This document shows positions 1 to 5,126 of a stretch of 5,126 nucleotides of DNA, piece after piece; position 1 is the stretch's first letter; each line of letters begins with the position of its first letter. Source of the DNA: Actinomycetota bacterium (GTDB lineage: Bacteria > Actinomycetota > Thermoleophilia > Gaiellales > Gaiellaceae). The stretch spans positions 1-5,126 of the forward strand of contig JACDER010000135.1 of the NCBI GenBank assembly GCA_013816275.1, written 5' to 3'. The notes under the pieces are model-generated. The model saw nothing but the letters and a program-made list of their open reading frames with translations, did no database searches and was not told the DNA's origin. The translations under genes were made by a program, and so were the position numbers.

Positions 1-1533
1 CTCGAGCAGTTCCGCAACGACTTCGGCGCGATCAGCTTCACGCGCACTGCCGCGGTGCCGGGCACGGGCGTCACCTCGGCGCGCCAGCAGGTCAACACCG
101 TCAGCTCCTATATCGACGGCTGGAACGTCTACGGCGGCACCGACACCCGGCTCGACTGGCTCCGCGCCGGCATCCTCGACGGCAATCCGTCCAACAACAG
201 CGCGCGGCTGCTGTCGACCGCGGCCGGCTACCTGCCCGCCGCGACGGCGCGGGGGAACGCCGCCGGCGCGCCGGCGATGGAGCTGATGGGCCGGCTGATG
301 GGCGCACCCGCCTCCGCTGTGATCGCCGGGGACGTGCGCGCGAACGAGAACATCGCGCTGACCGCCGTCCACACGCTGTTCATGCGCGAGCACAACCGGA
401 TTGTCGGCCTCCTCCCGCGCAACCTGCCGGACGAGACGAAGTTCCAGATCGCTCGCCGGGTCGTGTCGGCGGAGATCCAGTGGATCACCTACACGGAGTG
501 GCTGCCCTCGCTCGGCGTCCGCCTCGCTCCGTACCGCGGGTACAACCCGAACGTCGACGCGAGCCTGGCGAACGAGTTCGCGACCGTCGGCTACCGCGGG
601 CACAGCATGATCCACGGCGAGTTCGACGTCTCCGTCGCGGACGGCCATTACTCGGCGGACGAGCTCGACCAGTTCGAGCAGCAAGGCATCAACGTCGACA
701 CCGAGGACGGGGAGACGACGCTCGAGGTCCCGCTCAACGTGGCCTTCGGCAACCCGGGCCTCCTCCCTCAGATCGGCCTCGGCGCGATGTCGCTGACCCT
801 CGCGGGCCATCGCCAGTACCGCAACGACGAGCAGATCGACAACCAGCTGCGAAGCGTCCTGTTCCAGGTTCCGGGCCCGGACGTCACCGATCCGAGCGGC
901 TGTCTCGACGGCCACGATTTGCGCGGCTGCTTCCGGGGAGTGCTCGATCTGGGCGCGCTCGACATCCAGCGCGCGCGGGACCACGGGATTCCCTCCTACA
1001 ACGAGCTTCGACGCGCGTATGGCCTCGCTCCCATGCGCTCGTTCACGGCGATCACGGGCGAGGCCACCGATCGCTTCCCGTCCGACCCGAAGATCGACGG
1101 CGCCGGTGCGATCAACGATCCCGACATCCTCGACTTCGTCCAGCTTCTCGACGGGGCCGGCCAGCCCGTGGAGGCGGGGACGCAGGCGGCGGAGGAAGAC
1201 GTGGTTACGGGGATCCGCCGCTCGACGCTCGCTGCGAGGCTGAAAGCGGTCTACGGCAGCGTCGACAAGCTGGACTCGTTCGTCGGCGTGGTGTCGGAGC
1301 GGCACGTGCCCGGCACCGAGTTCGGTGAGCTGCAGCTGACGATGTGGAGGCGTCAGTTTCAGGCGCTGCGCGACGGCGATCGCTTCTTCTACGCGAACGA
1401 TCCCAGTCTCCCCTCGATCCGTTACCTGTTCGGAATCGACTACCGCCAGTCGCTTTCCTCCCTGATCGTGAGGGACACGGACGTGCATGCCGAGGACATC
1501 CAGCGAAACGTGTTCCGGGTACCGCTGAATTAG
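1..1533 (+). CDS. Animal-type heme peroxidase, 3' part (5'-truncated by window edge)
   Basis: Member of the peroxidase-cyclooxygenase (animal heme peroxidase, myeloperoxidase/peroxidasin-like) family, which oxidises halides or organic substrates with H2O2. The frame is open from base 1, and the residues before the GTG at 55 (FGAISFTRTAAVPG) still match the family, so the true start is upstream. Signal peptide and distal-His motif are not visible. Numbering from base 55: SSYIDGWNVYGG (17-28) is the calcium-loop/VYG region; GDVRANEN (92-99) carries the catalytic Arg95 (myeloperoxidase Arg239) and the Glu98 that can ester-link heme (Glu242), followed by LTAVHTLFMREHNR; YRGHSMI carries proximal His183 (His336); LDIQRARDHGIPSYN (302-316) is the family signature; DSFVGVVSERHVPG and LRDGDRFFY form the conserved C-terminus. 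Cys283 and Cys292 could form a disulfide, hinting at export. Oddities: Asp303 stands where myeloperoxidase has Asn421, and Trp23 replaces a Ser calcium ligand. Substrate cannot be told. It is probably a separate transcription unit from the operon that follows. Confidence 0.93.
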   Translation, partial: LEQFRNDFGAISFTRTAAVPGTGVTSARQQVNTVSSYIDGWNVYGGTDTRLDWLRAGILDGNPSNNSARLLSTAAGYLPAATARGNAAGAPAMELMGRLMGAPASAVIAGDVRANENIALTAVHTLFMREHNRIVGLLPRNLPDETKFQIARRVVSAEIQWITYTEWLPSLGVRLAPYRGYNPNVDASLANEFATVGYRGHSMIHGEFDVSVADGHYSADELDQFEQQGINVDTEDGETTLEVPLNVAFGNPGLLPQIGLGAMSLTLAGHRQYRNDEQIDNQLRSVLFQVPGPDVTDPSGCLDGHDLRGCFRGVLDLGALDIQRARDHGIPSYNELRRAYGLAPMRSFTAITGEATDRFPSDPKIDGAGAINDPDILDFVQLLDGAGQPVEAGTQAAEEDVVTGIRRSTLAARLKAVYGSVDKLDSFVGVVSERHVPGTEFGELQLTMWRRQFQALRDGDRFFYANDPSLPSIRYLFGIDYRQSLSSLIVRDTDVHAEDIQRNVFRVPLN

Positions 1534-1538
1534 ATCCA

Positions 1539-1555
1539 CTAATCCGTTGGATTAG
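1539..1555. promoter_or_regulatory. Perfect palindrome, candidate operator
   Basis: CTAATCC (1539-1545), GTT, GGATTAG (1549-1555) form a perfect 7+7 bp inverted repeat. It sits in the only intergenic gap upstream of the four-gene operon, in an AT-richer stretch (17 of 37 bases G/C from 1534 to 1570). It ends one base before the TAGAAT hexamer, so it fills the spacer of the presumed promoter, a typical repressor position. No regulator is identified. A short hairpin at the 3' end of the peroxidase mRNA is the alternative, but no T-run follows. Confidence 0.5.
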
Positions 1556-1556
1556 C

Positions 1557-1562
1557 TAGAAT
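1557..1562 (+). promoter_or_regulatory. Candidate -10 element (TAGAAT) for a leaderless operon transcript
   Basis: TAGAAT fits the TANNNT -10 pattern and ends 8 bases before the GTG at 1571. Initiation 7-9 bases downstream would start the mRNA on or next to the start codon, the arrangement of leaderless mRNAs common in actinobacteria. Consistent with this, no purine-rich Shine-Dalgarno sequence lies before 1571. No convincing TTGACA-like -35 box is seen at 16-18 bp spacing. Confidence 0.42.
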
Positions 1563-1570
1563 CCGTCGTC

Positions 1571-2779
1571 GTGACGGTGTCGCGGCCTTTCGATGTGCTC
1601 GTGGTCGGAAGCGGCGCCTCAGGGCTCGCCGCGGCGGTCTCGGCGGAGCGGGCGGGTGCCCGCGTCTGTCTGATCACGAAGGGCGCCCTCCAGTCCTGCA
1701 ACTCGGCGAAGGCGCAAGGCGGGATACAGGCGGCGTTCTCCTCTGACGACTCCCCCGAGCAGCACGCCGAGGACGTCTGGCGCAGCTCGCACGAGACGGC
1801 CGACCGCCGGCTGGTGGAGATCCTCACCTGCGAGGCACCCGGCGCGATCCAGTGGCTCGAGGAGAGCGGCGTCGAGTTCACGCGAGAAAACGGCGGCTAC
1901 AGGCTCGCCCGCTGCGGCGGCGCGACGCGGAAGCGGCTGCTCCAGGTGGGAGATCGCACGGGCCATGTGATCACGCAGGCGCTCCGCGAGTCCTTCGAGG
2001 CCTCGCAGGGAACCGCGCTTCCCCATCATCCGCTCGTCGATCTCCGGCCGGTCCCGAACGGGTGGACGGCGACCTGCCGCCTCAAGTCGGGCGACCAGGT
2101 GGAGATCTCGACGGTGACCGTGATTCTCGCCGCCGGCGGACGGTGCTACCGGGAGGCCGAGGAGCGGGGCGAGCTGTCGACGAACCATCCGGGAGCGACG
2201 GGAGAGGTGACGAAGATCGCGCTCTCGCTCGGGGCCGAGGCGCGCGACCTGGACGCGCTCCAGTACCACCCGAACGGAGGTGCCTGGCCACCGAACATGC
2301 AGGGTTACTCCATCCCCGAGACGACGCGCGCCTACGGCGCCGTCCTCCTGAACTCGGAGGGCGAGGAGTTCACCGACTCGCTCGGGCCCCGCGATGCCGT
2401 CTCCGATGCGATCTTCGCGGAGGTCGAGGCCGGCCGCGGCACCCAGACCGAGGACGGCCGCCCTGCGGTGTACCTCGACACGACCCGGATCCCGCGCGAG
2501 GACGCCGAGATCTCCCTCCCGTACATGCTGCGCCGCTACCGCGCCTCGGGCATCGATCCTCTGGCCGAGCCGATCCTCACGTATCCCGTGCTCCACTACC
2601 AGAATGGCGGCCTCAGGATCGACGAGCACGGCGAGACGACGCTGGAGGGGCTGTACGCGTGCGGCGAGATCGCAGGCGGGACGCACGGCCGCAACAGGAT
2701 GATGGGGAACTCGCTGCTCGAGTGCTGCGTCTTCGGACGCAGAGCCGGGCGAGCGGCTGCAGAGAGGGCGCGGGCGTGA
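1571..2779 (+). CDS. Soluble FAD-dependent fumarate reductase/L-aspartate oxidase-like flavoprotein, short form
   Basis: FAD flavoprotein of the SdhA/FrdA/NadB family, which moves hydride between flavin N5 and a dicarboxylate. The dinucleotide fold VVGSGASGLAAA has GSGASG at 13-18. CNSAKAQGGI (43-52) has Asn44 where SdhA has its FAD-linking His, so FAD is probably non-covalent. Catalytic residues equivalent to E. coli NadB His244, Arg290, His351 and Arg386 are His233 (LQYHPN), Arg274 (GPRDAVSDAI), His342 (LHYQNGG) and Arg376 (HGRNRMMGNSLLE). The NadB amine-contacting Glu121 is replaced by Cys115 (ARCGGATRKR), and NadB TEALRGEG reads PETTRAYG (249-256). The protein stops just after the FAD domain (402 aa against about 540 for NadB), lacking the C-terminal helical domain; the overlap with the next gene suggests this is natural rather than a frameshift. 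GTG at 1571 is chosen because it sits just past the -10; GTG at 1577 is possible. First gene of the operon, with no nadA or nadC nearby. A fumarate reductase-like or novel reductase/oxidase is favoured over true NadB. Confidence 0.87.
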   Translation: MTVSRPFDVLVVGSGASGLAAAVSAERAGARVCLITKGALQSCNSAKAQGGIQAAFSSDDSPEQHAEDVWRSSHETADRRLVEILTCEAPGAIQWLEESGVEFTRENGGYRLARCGGATRKRLLQVGDRTGHVITQALRESFEASQGTALPHHPLVDLRPVPNGWTATCRLKSGDQVEISTVTVILAAGGRCYREAEERGELSTNHPGATGEVTKIALSLGAEARDLDALQYHPNGGAWPPNMQGYSIPETTRAYGAVLLNSEGEEFTDSLGPRDAVSDAIFAEVEAGRGTQTEDGRPAVYLDTTRIPREDAEISLPYMLRRYRASGIDPLAEPILTYPVLHYQNGGLRIDEHGETTLEGLYACGEIAGGTHGRNRMMGNSLLECCVFGRRAGRAAAERARA

Positions 2780-3669
2780 CGGTCGCGACCGATCTCCAGC
2801 AGGTCGTCGAGGACACCGCCGCCCACCTGTACGTCTGGGCGCTGAAGGACATCCCGCAGGATCTGCGGGACGCCATCGCGGCGGCCGTCGAGCGCGAGAC
2901 GTCCGTCCCTGGGCGGCGAGTGCTCGAGACGATCGTCCGGAACGTCGAGGTCGCCGAGGAGAGGCAGAACCTCGTCTGCCAGGACACCGGGATCGCAGTG
3001 TACGCCTGCAGGGTCGGCGAGCACTTTCCACTCCATCCGGCGCGGATCTACGACGCGCTCAAGACCGGCACCGAACGCGCGACCGTCGAGCATCCGCTCC
3101 GTTCGAACGCCGTCCACACCATCACGCGCGAGAACACCGGCCCGAACACCGGGCACCGGCTGCCGATCGTCCACTGGGAGTTCATCCCGGACTGGGACGG
3201 GCTCGACGTCAAGTGCGTCCCCAAGGGATCTGGCTCCGAGAACATGAGCTTCCTGAAGATGTGTGTCCCCGCAGACGGCGTAAAGGGGATCAAGCAATTC
3301 GTGCTCGAGTCGATCGTCGGCGCGGGCGGCAAGCCGTGTCCGCCCGGGATCGTCGGCGTCGGTATCGGCGGATCGGCGGACTACGCCGTGTACCTCGCGA
3401 AGGATGCGATCACGCGGCCGGTCGGGACGCGGAATTCCGACCCCGTGGTGGCGGAGCTGGAAGCCGAGCTGTACGACCTGCTGAACCAGACGGGAATCGG
3501 GCCGATGGGGCTCGGCGGCGACGTGACGGTGCTCGCCGTCCACATCGAGCACGCGGACACCCACATGACGCTCAATCCCGTCGCCGTCAACTACCAGTGC
3601 TGGGCGGCCCGGCGCGCGAGCGCCCATATCTCGGCCGCCGGCGACGTCGACCTCGACCGGGAGTTCTGA
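2776..3669 (+). CDS. Class I fumarate hydratase-type hydro-lyase, alpha (Fe-S) subunit
   Basis: Alpha subunit of the two-subunit, oxygen-sensitive [4Fe-4S] fumarase/tartrate dehydratase family, which reversibly adds water to trans-unsaturated diacids (fumarate to L-malate in the type enzyme). At 297 aa it is full length for the family. Three cluster Cys are placed as expected: Cys68 in LVCQDTG, Cys188 in KPCPPGIVGVGIGG and Cys275 in YQCWAARRASAHI. Gln69-Asp70 after the first Cys match substrate-site residues in class I fumarases. PKGSGSENMSFLKM (149-162) and GIGPMGLGGDVTVL (240-253) are further signatures. GTG at 2776 overlaps the upstream stop in a GTGA junction, implying translational coupling; a weak GAGAGGG at 2762-2768 precedes it. 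Requires the beta subunit encoded downstream. Substrate could be fumarate/malate or an analogue such as tartrate, mesaconate or a C3 sulfonate; sequence alone does not decide. Confidence 0.93.
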   Translation: MTVATDLQQVVEDTAAHLYVWALKDIPQDLRDAIAAAVERETSVPGRRVLETIVRNVEVAEERQNLVCQDTGIAVYACRVGEHFPLHPARIYDALKTGTERATVEHPLRSNAVHTITRENTGPNTGHRLPIVHWEFIPDWDGLDVKCVPKGSGSENMSFLKMCVPADGVKGIKQFVLESIVGAGGKPCPPGIVGVGIGGSADYAVYLAKDAITRPVGTRNSDPVVAELEAELYDLLNQTGIGPMGLGGDVTVLAVHIEHADTHMTLNPVAVNYQCWAARRASAHISAAGDVDLDREF

Positions 3670-3708
3670 GAGTGGCCTATTCCACAGGCACGCGTTCCGT
3701 CGGGACAA

Positions 3709-3737
3709 GCACCCTGTTGACCGGGTGCCAGGCACCC
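3709..3737. repeat. Overlapping inverted repeats in the alpha-beta gap
   Basis: GGGTGCC (3723-3729), A, GGCACCC (3731-3737) is a perfect 15-bp palindrome. An upstream GCACCC (3709-3714) can also pair with GGGTGC (3723-3728) across an 8-nt loop, so two hairpins compete for the same central arm. The block lies in the 85-bp gap (3670-3754) and ends 3 bases before the Shine-Dalgarno sequence of the beta subunit. No T-run follows, so it is not a classical terminator. It could be a dispersed palindromic repeat, an mRNA structure tuning beta translation, or an operator. Confidence 0.55.
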
Positions 3738-3740
3738 TTG

Positions 3741-3748
3741 AGGGAGGT
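3741..3748 (+). promoter_or_regulatory. Shine-Dalgarno sequence for the beta subunit (decides TTG start)
   Basis: AGGGAGGT ends 6 bases before the TTG at 3755. An in-frame TGA at 3749-3751 excludes any earlier start in this frame, so the rare TTG codon is effectively forced as initiator. Confidence 0.75.
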
Positions 3749-3754
3749 TGAGGG

Positions 3755-4339
3755 TTGGCCGAGCACCGATTGACGTTTCCCGCCACCGAGGAGGACATCC
3801 GCAAGCTCCGCGCGGGCGATCTCGTCACGGTCGACGGCCACATCATCGGCATCCGCGACCGGACGCAGATCCGGATCTTCGACCAGGGGCAGGAGCCGCC
3901 GCTCGACCTGAGCGGCGCGTTTCTCCTCCACACGGCGCCCAACGTCCGCCGGCTCGGGCCGGGGAAGTACGAGCCGCTCTGCATCGGCACGACGACAAGC
4001 GCGCGCATGGTGCGCTTCACCGAGCCGCTCGGCGAGCGCTACGGCGTGCGCGCGATCTGCGGCAAGGGCGGCCTGCCGGACGAGGCGATCGAGCCGATGC
4101 GCAAGCACGGGATGGTCTACTTCGCGATCGTCGGCGGCGCGGCCGCGCTCGAGACGACCCAGATCGAGGAGATCGAGGAGGTCGCTTGGGAGGACCTCAT
4201 GCCCGAGTGCCTGTGGAAGTTTCGCGTCAAGGACTTCGGTCCGCTCTGGGTCGGCATCGATTCGCACGGAGGCTCGCTCTTCCACGACGTCCAGGAAGCG
4301 GCGCAGAAGCGATTGGAGGAGCTCGTTGCGAACCTTTGA
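3755..4339 (+). CDS. Class I fumarate hydratase-type hydro-lyase, beta subunit
   Basis: Beta subunit (C-terminal half equivalent) of class I fumarase/tartrate dehydratase, 194 aa, usual length. It supplies substrate-binding residues that close over the [4Fe-4S] cluster of the alpha subunit. Visible signatures: RKLRAGDLVTVDGHIIGIRD (17-36), where the family N-terminus speaks of a gated swivelling domain; HTAPNVRR followed by IGTTTSARM (77-85), matching the family GPTT-x-x-RM motif with Arg84 as the likely carboxylate contact; GKGG (103-106) with Lys104; and WKFRVKDFGPLWVGIDSHGGSLF (154-176) at the C-terminus. The usual Pro in GPTT is Thr79 here. Start is TTG at 3755, fixed by an in-frame stop two codons upstream and a good Shine-Dalgarno sequence. 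The 85-bp gap from the alpha gene is unusual for paired subunits. The 3' end overlaps comA by 14 bp. Confidence 0.92.
   Translation: MAEHRLTFPATEEDIRKLRAGDLVTVDGHIIGIRDRTQIRIFDQGQEPPLDLSGAFLLHTAPNVRRLGPGKYEPLCIGTTTSARMVRFTEPLGERYGVRAICGKGGLPDEAIEPMRKHGMVYFAIVGGAAALETTQIEEIEEVAWEDLMPECLWKFRVKDFGPLWVGIDSHGGSLFHDVQEAAQKRLEELVANL
4315..4319 (+). promoter_or_regulatory. Shine-Dalgarno sequence for the ComA-like gene
   Basis: GGAGG inside the end of the beta-subunit gene lies 6 bases before the TTG at 4326. It supports that TTG as start and a translationally coupled 14-bp overlap. Confidence 0.75.
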
Positions 4340-5084
4340 CCTCGGCCTCCCGGCGCGCGACGGCGGCCTGACGCACGTGATCGACAAGGGCCTCGGCCCG
4401 CGTGGGTGGGAGGACGTCCTGGAGACGAGCGGCGACTACATCGACATCGTCAAGCTCGGCTGGGGAACGAGCTACGTCACGCCCAACCTGCGCCGGAAGC
4501 TGGATGTGCTGCGCGGAAAGCCGGTCGTGATCGGCGGGACGTTCTTCGAGGTCGTCTGGCTCAAAGGGAAGGTCGACGAGTACAAGCGCTGGCTCGGCGA
4601 TCTCGGCATCACGCACGTGGAGATCTCCGACGGCGTGGTCGACATCCCGCGTCCGGAGAAGCTCGAGCTGATCGAGGACTTCGCGCGGGACTTCACGGTC
4701 CTGTCCGAGGTGGGCTCGAAGGATTCGGTGGTGGAGTTCACGATGGACGAGTGGCGTTCGTGGATGCGCGAGGAGCTCGACGCCGGTGCCTGGAAGGTGA
4801 TCACCGAGGCCCGCGAGGGCGGAACAGCCGGGATCTTCGACGCGAGCGGCGAGATGAGGACCGAGCTCGTCGAGGGGATCGCCGATGCCGTGCCGTTCGA
4901 GCACGTGATCTTCGAGGCGCCGACGAAGTCCGCCCAGGTCTGGTTCATCAAGCGCCTCGGCCCGAGCGTGAACCTCGGCAACATCCCGCCCGACGAGGTG
5001 ATCCCGCTCGAGACCCTCCGGCAAGGGCTGCGCGGAGACACGCTGAAGGAGGTGCACCTTGGCGAGCGTAGGCTCACGCACTGA
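4326..5084 (+). CDS. comA: Phosphosulfolactate synthase family protein (ComA-like)
   Basis: Member of the ComA family (TIM barrel), whose type enzyme condenses sulfite with phosphoenolpyruvate to (2R)-phospho-3-sulfolactate, the first step of coenzyme M synthesis in many methanogens and of sulfolactate formation in Bacillus. Length is 252 aa, close to archaeal ComA. Motifs in family order: VIDKGLG (18-24), KLGWGTS (43-49), GGTFFEV (70-76), VEISDG (98-103), LSEVGSKD (126-133), TEAREGGTAGIFD (160-172), IFEAPTKSAQVWFIK (195-209), SVNLGNIPPDEVIPLETL (214-231) and GLRGDT (234-239). Conserved Lys21, Lys43, Glu99, Glu128 and Arg163 are the expected phosphate/sulfonate and acid-base positions. Archaeal EGRESG reads EAREGG. 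TTG start at 4326 is supported by GGAGG at 4315-4319. Last clear gene of the operon. The family also includes plant HSA32 heat-stress proteins of different function, so the reaction is probable, not proven. No comB, comC, comD or comE is visible. Confidence 0.88.
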   Translation: MRTFDLGLPARDGGLTHVIDKGLGPRGWEDVLETSGDYIDIVKLGWGTSYVTPNLRRKLDVLRGKPVVIGGTFFEVVWLKGKVDEYKRWLGDLGITHVEISDGVVDIPRPEKLELIEDFARDFTVLSEVGSKDSVVEFTMDEWRSWMREELDAGAWKVITEAREGGTAGIFDASGEMRTELVEGIADAVPFEHVIFEAPTKSAQVWFIKRLGPSVNLGNIPPDEVIPLETLRQGLRGDTLKEVHLGERRLTH

Positions 5085-5126
5085 GCCGTTTAAGGAGGGG
5101 GCTCGCGGGGGAACCCTGGGTTCCCC
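5059..5126 (+). CDS. Possible start of a further operon gene, 3'-truncated by window edge
   Basis: A TTG at 5059 follows a near-perfect AAGGAGGT (5046-5053) by 5 bases and opens a frame without stops to the window end (22 codons, MASVGSRTEPFKEGARGGTL and on). Start codon, Shine-Dalgarno spacing and overlap with the preceding gene copy the pattern of the comA start. Against it: the frame runs straight through a perfect palindrome, the visible codons are less G/C-ending than in comA, and the peptide matches no family I recognise. It may be a real gene, or the region may be non-coding 3' sequence. Confidence 0.33.
   Translation, partial: MASVGSRTEPFKEGARGGTLGS
5108..5126. repeat. Perfect 19-bp palindrome at window end
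   Basis: GGGGAACCC (5108-5116), T, GGGTTCCCC (5118-5126) is a perfect 9+9 bp inverted repeat with a one-base centre; it may extend past the edge since base 5107 is also G. It lies 23 bases after the comA stop and could be an operon terminator hairpin or a dispersed extragenic palindrome. Whether a T-run follows cannot be seen. Confidence 0.55.

Noticed and set aside
480..1328. Open frame of about 280 codons on the + strand inside the peroxidase gene
   Set aside because: Arg/Pro-rich out-of-frame reading of a clear peroxidase; no start signal.
1539..1555. Palindrome as a rho-independent terminator of the peroxidase gene
   Set aside because: The stem is short and AT-rich, and no T-run follows; its position next to the -10 favours an operator.
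1852..2775. Upstream extension of the fumarase alpha frame through the flavoprotein gene
   Set aside because: The extension is low-complexity and out of frame with the flavoprotein; family similarity begins after the GTG at 2776, which makes a normal GTGA overlap.
1571..2779. Simple assignment as L-aspartate oxidase NadB of NAD synthesis
   Set aside because: The NadB Glu121 equivalent is Cys, the C-terminal domain is missing and no nadA or nadC is adjacent.
1619..3031. Long open frame on the minus strand, about 470 codons
   Set aside because: It is antisense to the flavoprotein and the start of the fumarase alpha gene, has an Arg/Pro-rich low-complexity translation with no family motif, and is expected in high-GC DNA.
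2596..4020. Long open frame on the minus strand, about 474 codons
   Set aside because: It runs antisense across three well-supported genes and their gap, with no recognisable domain; a shadow of G/C-biased third codon positions.
1..5126. CRISPR array, tRNA, rRNA, insertion sequence or prophage
   Set aside because: No spaced direct repeats, cloverleaf, transposase or phage gene seen; almost the whole window is metabolic coding sequence.

Overview
The window suggests a high-GC bacterium, most plausibly a deep-branching actinobacterium of the Thermoleophilia type (Solirubrobacterales or Gaiellales-like). This is inferred from strongly G/C-ending codons, GTG and TTG start codons throughout, and protein style. 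No marker gene is present to prove it.

Layout, all on the + strand. (1) Bases 1-1533 hold the 3' part of an animal-type heme peroxidase gene whose start lies outside the window. (2) Bases 1534-1570 are a short AT-richer gap with a perfect 7+7 bp palindrome and a TAGAAT -10-like hexamer placed so that the next gene could be transcribed leaderless. (3) Bases 1571-5084 hold four tightly packed genes that look like one operon: a soluble flavoprotein of the succinate dehydrogenase/fumarate reductase/L-aspartate oxidase family (402 aa, no C-terminal helical domain); the alpha and beta subunits of a class I [4Fe-4S] fumarase-type hydro-lyase; and a ComA-family phosphosulfolactate synthase. Junctions are a 4-bp overlap, an 85-bp gap with a palindrome, and a 14-bp overlap. 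(4) A possible fifth gene begins at 5059 after a strong Shine-Dalgarno sequence. A perfect 9+9 bp palindrome ends exactly at the window edge.

The point of interest is the operon. The flavoprotein keeps the His/Arg dicarboxylate-handling residues of its family. It has Cys where L-aspartate oxidase has the substrate-amine Glu, and no nadA or nadC is in view, so it is unlikely to be plain NadB. ComA joins sulfite to phosphoenolpyruvate, giving phosphosulfolactate, and sulfolactate is the sulfonate analogue of malate. A hydro-lyase and a fumarate-reductase-like flavoenzyme next to it could therefore act on C3 sulfonates (sulfolactate, sulfoacrylate, sulfopropionate) or tie coenzyme M-like thiol chemistry to fumarate. 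Gene identities are well supported. The shared pathway is inference.
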